This document shows positions 59,382 through 64,000 of a stretch of 64,000 nt of DNA, piece by piece. Each line of letters begins with the position of its first letter. Position 1 is the first letter of the stretch. The stretch is from Bog-532 sp963830385 (GTDB taxonomy: Bacteria; Actinomycetota; Actinomycetes; Streptosporangiales; Streptosporangiaceae): contig CAWHMD010000002.1 of the NCBI GenBank assembly GCA_963830385.1, positions 620,001-684,000 of the forward strand, in the 5' to 3' direction. The notes below the pieces were generated by a model. That model had not been told where the DNA came from. It worked only from the letters and a program-made list of their open reading frames with translations, and did not search any database. The translations under genes were made by a program, and so were the position numbers.

Positions 59382-61675
59382 GAGGAGCGGGCCAGGCGGG
59401 CCAGCGACAGGGCGAAGATCGTGGACAGCAGCCAGCCGAGGATGGTGGCCGCGTTCAGCCACCAGTCCATCAGCGTCCCGTTCGGGACGTGCGGGTCCGC
59501 GTACCAGGTGTTGCGCTGGTCCAGGCTGACCAGCGGCACCACCGTGTCGATGGCGTACAGGATGGGGCTGAAGCAGCGGACCTGGCCGCCCCCGCAGGCG
59601 TCCGAGCTGGGCACGTTCGCGCTGATCGGCGGCGATTCCACCAGCGGGCCGCGGGTGGTGTAGACGACGCCCGCGTCGGTGGTCGAGCGCAGCGTGGCCT
59701 GGGTGGCCGGCGTCACCAGCGAGGCGATGACCAGGCCGAGCAGCACGACCAGGAGCCACAGCACCCGGCCAGGGCGGTAGCCGTAGGCCACGCTGGCGCC
59801 GAACACCCCGTCCAGGGTCCGGCGCAGCCGGGCGGCCGGGCCGGTGATCAGCTGCCGGGCCTGAGAGCGCTGGGCGATCAGGATCGTCTCGGCCGCGCTG
59901 GTGTAGCCGTGCTCCCGGAACACCCGGGCGGCCTGCTCGTAGGGGCCGGCGTCGTAGTCCGCCTGGCGGGCCAGCCATTTCGCCCGGGCCACGTGGTCCC
60001 AGGTCCGGCCGCCGGCGCTGCGGCGGGACCGCTCGAACCGCTCGTAGGTGAAGCCGGAGACCAGGATCCGGGACGGCCAGCGGGCCGGGTTGTCGGCCAG
60101 GAATGTGGTGCCGGCGTTGGTGAAGTCGACGCTCGGCTCGGCCCGGGTCCAGCCCAGGTCCATGCCGCCCCGGGCGTGCAGGGAGATCGCCTCGATGGCG
60201 TGGCCCTGCTGGTTGCGCTCGACCGCGCCCGGGCAGTCGAACGTGCCACCGTCACACTCCAGGCGGCCGGTCATGGTGGCCCGGCTGAGCAGGACCAGGC
60301 CGTTGGACCGGAAGCCGCGGGCGAGGACGACCGAGCCGCGGGCGGTGGCCTGATGCAGGCTCATCGTCACCCCGCCGGGGTTGTCGATCTCGGCCTTGAC
60401 CGCGACCACGCTGCCGAGGGTCGCGTTGCTGAACCGGAGGTTCCCGCCCTGGCCGTGCAGGCCCTGGAGCTCCACGTCGCCGTCCACGGTGACGCCGCGG
60501 GCGGCGATCAGCGAGGAACGTTCGGGCTGGCTGATCCGGAGGCCGGTCAGGGTCAGCTGACCGTGGATGCGGGCGCCGCCGAGCCGGATCGTGCCCTCCA
60601 CCTGGACCCCGCTCATCATCAGGGTGGACCGCAGCTCGGCGTTGCTGAGGTCGAGCGCGGTCCGGCCACCCGCCCGGAGTGCGCACTGGCGGCCCACGGA
60701 CAGCGAGCTCAGGTCGCTCATGGACAGGTCCAGGCCGCCGGTCACGTCGCAGTTGCCTTCCAGCGCGACCTCGGCGCCGACGGTCAGCCGGAAGGCCGAC
60801 ATGGCCGTGCCGGAGACCCGGGTACCCGCGTGCCCACGGTCGGCGGGCATGCTGTCCGATCCTTCCAGCGTCGCGTTACGGAACAGGAACTGACCGGAGA
60901 TGTGGGCGCTGCCGATGTCGACCCGGCCCCGGATCACCGGCCGGTGGCCTCCCCCGTCCACGATGAAAAGGTTGCCGCCGATGACCGAGTCACCCAGGTC
61001 CAGCGCGATCCCGCCGGGCGCCTCGATGCGGCCGCCGATGATGTCCAGCGACCCGCCGACGTGGGCGCCGGTCAGCCGGAATTCACCGTGCGACACGAAC
61101 GCGTGCAGCAGCCGGATCGGGCCGCCGACTCGCATCCGGTCGGCCTGCAGGGCCCGCTCGCCCTCGGCCCGGATGGTGGTGTCCAGGCACAGCACCCGGC
61201 CGCCGATGCGCGCTTCGCACAGCCAGATCGCAGCCCGTTTGCCCAAGCTGGCACTGGTCCGGTGCGCTCCGCTGATGGTGGACCCGGACAGGTCGAGGTC
61301 GCCGCGCAGCCGCAGGCCGTTGCCCAGCAGACCGGGCAGCCGGGGGCATCCGGTCAGCGTCAGCTCGCGCAGCTTGGTCCCCTCCACGTGGAGCGGGGCG
61401 TCGAAGTCGCAGTCGTCGAACCGGAGCGGGAACGGGACGGTCAGCCCGGCCAGATCGACCGGGCCCTGCACGGCCACGCGCTGCAGCCGGAGGCCGCGCG
61501 GGTCGATCTGGTCCTTGAAGTCCAGGCAGCAGCGGCGCAGCAGGGCCGCGTCGACCGCCCGGCGGCCTGTCGCGGCCGGCGCCGTCTGGTCCGAGCCGTC
61601 CAGGATCCGGCCCTGGCGGGCCGCGTCGAGCAGCTCAGCCTCGCCGATCTTCTCCATGAGAGGAAATAGTTTCAC
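59378..61675 (-). CDS. Large beta-helix repeat membrane protein
   Basis: 765 residues from a GTG at 61675; an ATG at 61657 (MEKIGEAELLDAARQG) is an alternative. Residues about 60-590 are a chain of roughly 20-residue repeats with alternating hydrophobics: LRGDLDLSGSTI, IGGRVLCLDTTI, VGGPIRLLHAFV, VGGSLDIIGGRI, IRGRVDIGSAHI, VEGTIRLGGARIHGQLTLTG. This predicts a long right-handed beta solenoid. Two helices follow (LWLLVVLLGLVIASLVTPAT and LNAATILGWLLSTIFALSLA), between them a loop with two Cys. The solenoid thus faces the cytoplasm. Actinobacterial relatives have been called membrane-associated oxidoreductases without visible cofactor motifs; I see none. Confidence 0.75.
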   Translation of the reverse strand: MKLFPLMEKIGEAELLDAARQGRILDGSDQTAPAATGRRAVDAALLRRCCLDFKDQIDPRGLRLQRVAVQGPVDLAGLTVPFPLRFDDCDFDAPLHVEGTKLRELTLTGCPRLPGLLGNGLRLRGDLDLSGSTISGAHRTSASLGKRAAIWLCEARIGGRVLCLDTTIRAEGERALQADRMRVGGPIRLLHAFVSHGEFRLTGAHVGGSLDIIGGRIEAPGGIALDLGDSVIGGNLFIVDGGGHRPVIRGRVDIGSAHISGQFLFRNATLEGSDSMPADRGHAGTRVSGTAMSAFRLTVGAEVALEGNCDVTGGLDLSMSDLSSLSVGRQCALRAGGRTALDLSNAELRSTLMMSGVQVEGTIRLGGARIHGQLTLTGLRISQPERSSLIAARGVTVDGDVELQGLHGQGGNLRFSNATLGSVVAVKAEIDNPGGVTMSLHQATARGSVVLARGFRSNGLVLLSRATMTGRLECDGGTFDCPGAVERNQQGHAIEAISLHARGGMDLGWTRAEPSVDFTNAGTTFLADNPARWPSRILVSGFTYERFERSRRSAGGRTWDHVARAKWLARQADYDAGPYEQAARVFREHGYTSAAETILIAQRSQARQLITGPAARLRRTLDGVFGASVAYGYRPGRVLWLLVVLLGLVIASLVTPATQATLRSTTDAGVVYTTRGPLVESPPISANVPSSDACGGGQVRCFSPILYAIDTVVPLVSLDQRNTWYADPHVPNGTLMDWWLNAATILGWLLSTIFALSLARLARSS

Positions 61676-61726
61676 GGGCCGGGCGGACCGGGGTTAGCCT
61701 GGGCCGCGAACGACGGGGAGGCCGCC

Positions 61727-63331
61727 ATGGATCAGGCCGAAGCCGAGCGCCTCGAGCAGCGCATCGACCGCGAGATCAGCACGCGTTTCCCGGCCGGGAG
61801 CGTGCAGCGGGTGACGCTGGTTCAAGACCACGAGGACCCGGCCCTGGAGCCGGACGAGCTGCTGATCCGGGTGTTCGTGGGCCCGGCCGGGCCGCCGGGC
61901 GGGGACCCGCAGCAGCGGCTGGACGACTGGGCCCGGGCGCACGAGACCGGAATGCGGCGGCTGCGGCGTGAGCTGTCGCTGCGGCTGCCGCCGGCCCGGC
62001 TGCTGGAGTTCACGGTCGAGGCCCCGGCCGGGCAGGTAACGGCGGTGCCGCGGATCACGATGGCGGACGACCCGGCGCTGACGGCCGGGCCGCTGCCGGC
62101 CGCCGAGGTGGTGGACCTGGTGGCCGGGCTGATCACGTCCGACTACGTGTTCCCGGACCGGGCCGAGGAGGCGGCGGCGGCGCTACGGGCCCGCCTGGCC
62201 GCCGGTGAATACGACGGCCTGGACGACGAGGCGCTGGCCGGGAAGCTGACCGATGACCTCTACGAGGTGTGCCACGACAAGCACCTGCGGGTCCGGTACC
62301 ACCCCGCGCGCGAACGGGGGCCCGGCCGCCGGGAGGACGGCCGGCCTGGATCGCCCGGGCGGCCCGGCTTCCACGGACGGCCACCCTGGCCGGACTGGCT
62401 GCGCCCGCACAACTTCGGCATCCACCGGGTCGAGCAGCTGGACGGCAACGTCGGCTACCTGGACCTGCGCGGGGTGGCCCACCCGGGCGAGGCCGGGCCG
62501 GCCATCGCCGCCGCCATGGAACTGGTCGCCGGCACCTGCGCGCTCATCATCGACCTGCGCCACAACGGCGGGGGCGCCCCGCCGGGGGTGGTGTTCTGGC
62601 TCAGCTACCTGTTCCCGGACGACCACACCCACCTGAACGACATCTTCGACGCCGGCACCGGGGAGACGCGGCAGTTCTGGACGCTGGCCAGCGTGCCCGG
62701 CCAGCGTTACCTCGACCGGCCGGTTTACCTGCTGACCAGCGCGCATACGTTCTCCGGGGGCGAGGACTTCGCGTACTCGCTGCAGGCCCAGGGCCGGGCC
62801 GAGGTGATCGGGGAGACCACCGGCGGGGGCGCGCACCCGACCCGCGGGACGCCAATCTCGGCCACGCTGGCGGTGGCGGTGCCGTTCGCCCGGTCGATCA
62901 ACCCGGTGACCGGGACAAACTGGGAGGGCACGGGGGTGATCCCGGACGTGGCGGTCCCGGCCGGCCAAGCCTACGACGTCGCCTATGGCAAGGCACTACG
63001 GCATGTGCTGTCACTGACCCTGCCGCCGCCGCTGCTGGACGAGGCCCGGGAAGCGCTGGCCGGCCTGGAGTCCTCGCCGGCGCCCATCGCGGCCGCGACC
63101 AGCTCCGGGTCATCCGGGAGCGGGTGGCCGTGGGCGCGTAGCTGCTCCAAGTGGTCGCGGAGCACCTCGGTGCCGGTGCGAGGTCCTGCCAGGCCTGCCC
63201 GGATGCGGAACCTGGTCATGCCGCTGATGTTCAGCCGGTTCTACGAAAGGGCCACGGCCTGGCTGTACGCGTACGACCCCGGCACGCTGGCCGGGGTCGT
63301 ATCGACGGAAAAGGAAAGGGTTCCTGAGTGA
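61727..63331 (+). CDS. S41-family peptidase, with abnormal C-terminal extension
   Basis: 534 residues from an ATG after GGGGAGG. An N-terminal helical region (about 1-110), an S41 N-terminal segment (AAEVVDLVAGLITSDYVFPD) and the C-terminal-processing-peptidase fold: GNVGYLDLRGVAHPGEAGPA, LIIDLRHNGGGAPPGVVFWL, then the catalytic Ser region LLTSAHTFSGGEDFAYSLQA and ETTGGGAHPTRGTPI. The conserved part ends near residue 445 (EAREALAGLES). The last 85 residues are Ser/Arg/Pro-rich, antisense to what looks like a TetR gene end, and run through a terminator-type hairpin. The natural stop was probably lost by a deletion. No signal peptide; an IRBP/retinol-binding-like group member. Confidence 0.82.
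   Translation: MDQAEAERLEQRIDREISTRFPAGSVQRVTLVQDHEDPALEPDELLIRVFVGPAGPPGGDPQQRLDDWARAHETGMRRLRRELSLRLPPARLLEFTVEAPAGQVTAVPRITMADDPALTAGPLPAAEVVDLVAGLITSDYVFPDRAEEAAAALRARLAAGEYDGLDDEALAGKLTDDLYEVCHDKHLRVRYHPARERGPGRREDGRPGSPGRPGFHGRPPWPDWLRPHNFGIHRVEQLDGNVGYLDLRGVAHPGEAGPAIAAAMELVAGTCALIIDLRHNGGGAPPGVVFWLSYLFPDDHTHLNDIFDAGTGETRQFWTLASVPGQRYLDRPVYLLTSAHTFSGGEDFAYSLQAQGRAEVIGETTGGGAHPTRGTPISATLAVAVPFARSINPVTGTNWEGTGVIPDVAVPAGQAYDVAYGKALRHVLSLTLPPPLLDEAREALAGLESSPAPIAAATSSGSSGSGWPWARSCSKWSRSTSVPVRGPARPARMRNLVMPLMFSRFYERATAWLYAYDPGTLAGVVSTEKERVPE
63073..63219 (-). pseudogene. Possible C-terminal fragment of a TetR-family regulator
   Basis: The minus strand reads FRIRAGLAGPRTGTEVLRDH and LEQLRAHGHPLPDDPELVAA, ending AMGAGED, which resembles the helical C-terminal domain of TetR-type regulators (a typical LPDDPELVAAAMGA stretch). 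Neither the N-terminal DNA-binding part nor a proper end is present. It overlaps the abnormal tail of the S41 gene on the other strand, as if a deletion had fused two convergent genes. Confidence 0.35.
63272..63301 (-). terminator. 12-bp hairpin downstream of typA
   Basis: TACGACCCCGGC and GCCGGGGTCGTA pair perfectly over 12 bp with a 6-base loop. It starts 32 bases beyond the typA stop codon in the direction of typA transcription, and lies inside the unusual tail of the S41 frame. It probably terminates typA, and may once have served both convergent genes. Confidence 0.7.
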
Positions 63332-63332
63332 G

Positions 63333-64000
63333 TCACTGTTCCTGGGAACCGCGGGACTTGCGGCCCCGGACGCGGCCGCGCTCCTTGGCGTCCAGGATGA
63401 CCTTGCGCAGCCGCACCGCGGAGGGGGTGACCTCGACGCACTCGTCGTCGGCACAGAACTCCAGGGCCTGCTCGAGGCTGAGCAGCCGCGGCGGGACCAG
63501 GCGCTCCAGCTCGTCGGCGGTCGACTGGCGGACGTTGGTCACCTTGCGCTCGCGGCAGATGTTGACGTCCATCTCGTCGGACCGGGAGTTCTCGCCGACG
63601 ATCATGCCCTCGTAGACCTCGGTGCCGGGCGAGACGAACAGCGAGCCGCGGTCCTGCAGGCTGAACATCGCGTAGGCGGCCGAGTTGCCGGTGCGGTCGG
63701 CGACCAGCGAGCCGGACGGCCGGGTGCGCAGGTCACCGGACCACGGCTCGTAGCCCTCGAACACGTGGTGGGCGATGCCGGTGCCGCGGGTGTCGGACAG
63801 GAACTGGGTGCGGAAGCCGATCAGGCCGCGCGACGGCACCACGAAGTCGAGCCGGACCCAGCCGGTGCCGTGGTTGGTCATGGATTCCATCCGGCCCTTG
63901 CGCACGGCCAGCAGCTGGGTGACGGCGCCGAGGTACTCCTCGGGTACGTCGACCGCCAGCCGCTCGAACGGCTCGTGGATCTTGCCGTCGACCTCGCGGG
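63333..64000 (-). CDS. typA: TypA/BipA ribosome-associated GTPase (C-terminal part)
   Basis: The last 222 codons; the gene continues beyond the right edge. The visible part is the BipA-specific C-terminal region: REVDGKIHEPFERLAVDVPE, GRMESMTNHGTGWVRLDFVV, PSRGLIGFRTQFLSDTRGTG, ENSRSDEMDVNICRERKVTN and LEQALEFCADDECVEVTP. TypA is a translational GTPase related to EF-G that helps ribosome assembly and stress adaptation. The GTPase motifs themselves are outside the window. The basic tail GRVRGRKSRGSQEQ is usual for actinobacterial TypA. Confidence 0.95.
   Translation of the reverse strand, partial: REVDGKIHEPFERLAVDVPEEYLGAVTQLLAVRKGRMESMTNHGTGWVRLDFVVPSRGLIGFRTQFLSDTRGTGIAHHVFEGYEPWSGDLRTRPSGSLVADRTGNSAAYAMFSLQDRGSLFVSPGTEVYEGMIVGENSRSDEMDVNICRERKVTNVRQSTADELERLVPPRLLSLEQALEFCADDECVEVTPSAVRLRKVILDAKERGRVRGRKSRGSQEQ

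Noticed and set aside
59171..61669. An 832-codon open frame antisense to the beta-helix membrane protein
   Set aside because: Low-complexity shadow composition; the minus-strand frame shows regular solenoid repeats and membrane helices.

Overview
The window is 64 kb of very GC-rich DNA with dense genes, many GTG starts and 1-4 base stop/start overlaps. Mycothiol biosynthesis (mshB), the actinobacterial 5-TM-type succinate dehydrogenase anchor, a DivIVA-like membrane protein and DUF6113 all point to a mycelial or soil actinobacterium. The exact genus cannot be read from the sequence. No tRNA, rRNA, CRISPR array, integrase or transposase was found. It reads as chromosomal backbone with a few accessory or decaying spots.

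Layout. 0-7.5 kb: a kdp potassium-uptake operon (kdpA partial, kdpB, kdpC), then a response regulator, the KdpD sensor and a second response regulator, all tightly coupled. 7.5-14.1 kb: a DDAH-type hydrolase, a CBS protein, a badly broken APC permease, a LacI regulator, a frameshifted secreted GH25 lysozyme and an Lrp regulator. 14.4-24.3 kb: two alpha/beta hydrolases, a MerR regulator with a Cys-rich C-terminus, a D-serine-dehydratase-like PLP enzyme, an MMPL exporter, a LysR regulator, a lone NaeI-type restriction endonuclease and a PHP-domain hydrolase. 24.3-32 kb: a small secreted protein, a frameshifted nucleoside-kinase-like gene, an operon LOG - DivIVA-like - tag - pfkB, then ferredoxin fdxA coupled to dapC. 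32-38.5 kb: a MerR/GyrI-like regulator, a CysRS-like pseudo-enzyme, a DDAH-family/rocD arginine-ornithine pair, an acyl-CoA synthetase and a SGNH hydrolase. 38.6-42.3 kb: an operon of a decayed acyltransferase, an intact acyltransferase and a frameshifted MFS transporter. 42.4-47.2 kb: a four-gene unit (ribbon-helix-helix regulator, DUF4097, ABC ATPase, ABC permease) read from a promoter filled with helically phased TGGCACCA repeats, followed by a 1.5-kb gene-free tract holding a 192-bp near-perfect inverted repeat around a hairpin-rich core. 47.3-64 kb: flavin reductase (frameshifted), DUF6113, mshB, an S9 peptidase, sdhCAB, an uppP paralogue (frameshifted, large low-complexity insert), a FAD monooxygenase, a methyltransferase, a beta-helix membrane protein, an S41 peptidase and the 3' part of typA.

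Most notable: (1) the phased operator array controlling the RHH/DUF4097/ABC unit; (2) the inverted-repeat element with possible alternative RNA stems; (3) the orphan NaeI homologue with all catalytic residues but no methyltransferase nearby; (4) the kdpE-kdpD-kdpE arrangement; (5) eight broken loci in 64 kb, several shifted by one base at or next to GGCCGG-type runs, which looks partly like sequencing error and partly like true deletion. Only the sequence itself was used; family names rest on motif recognition, not on database searches.
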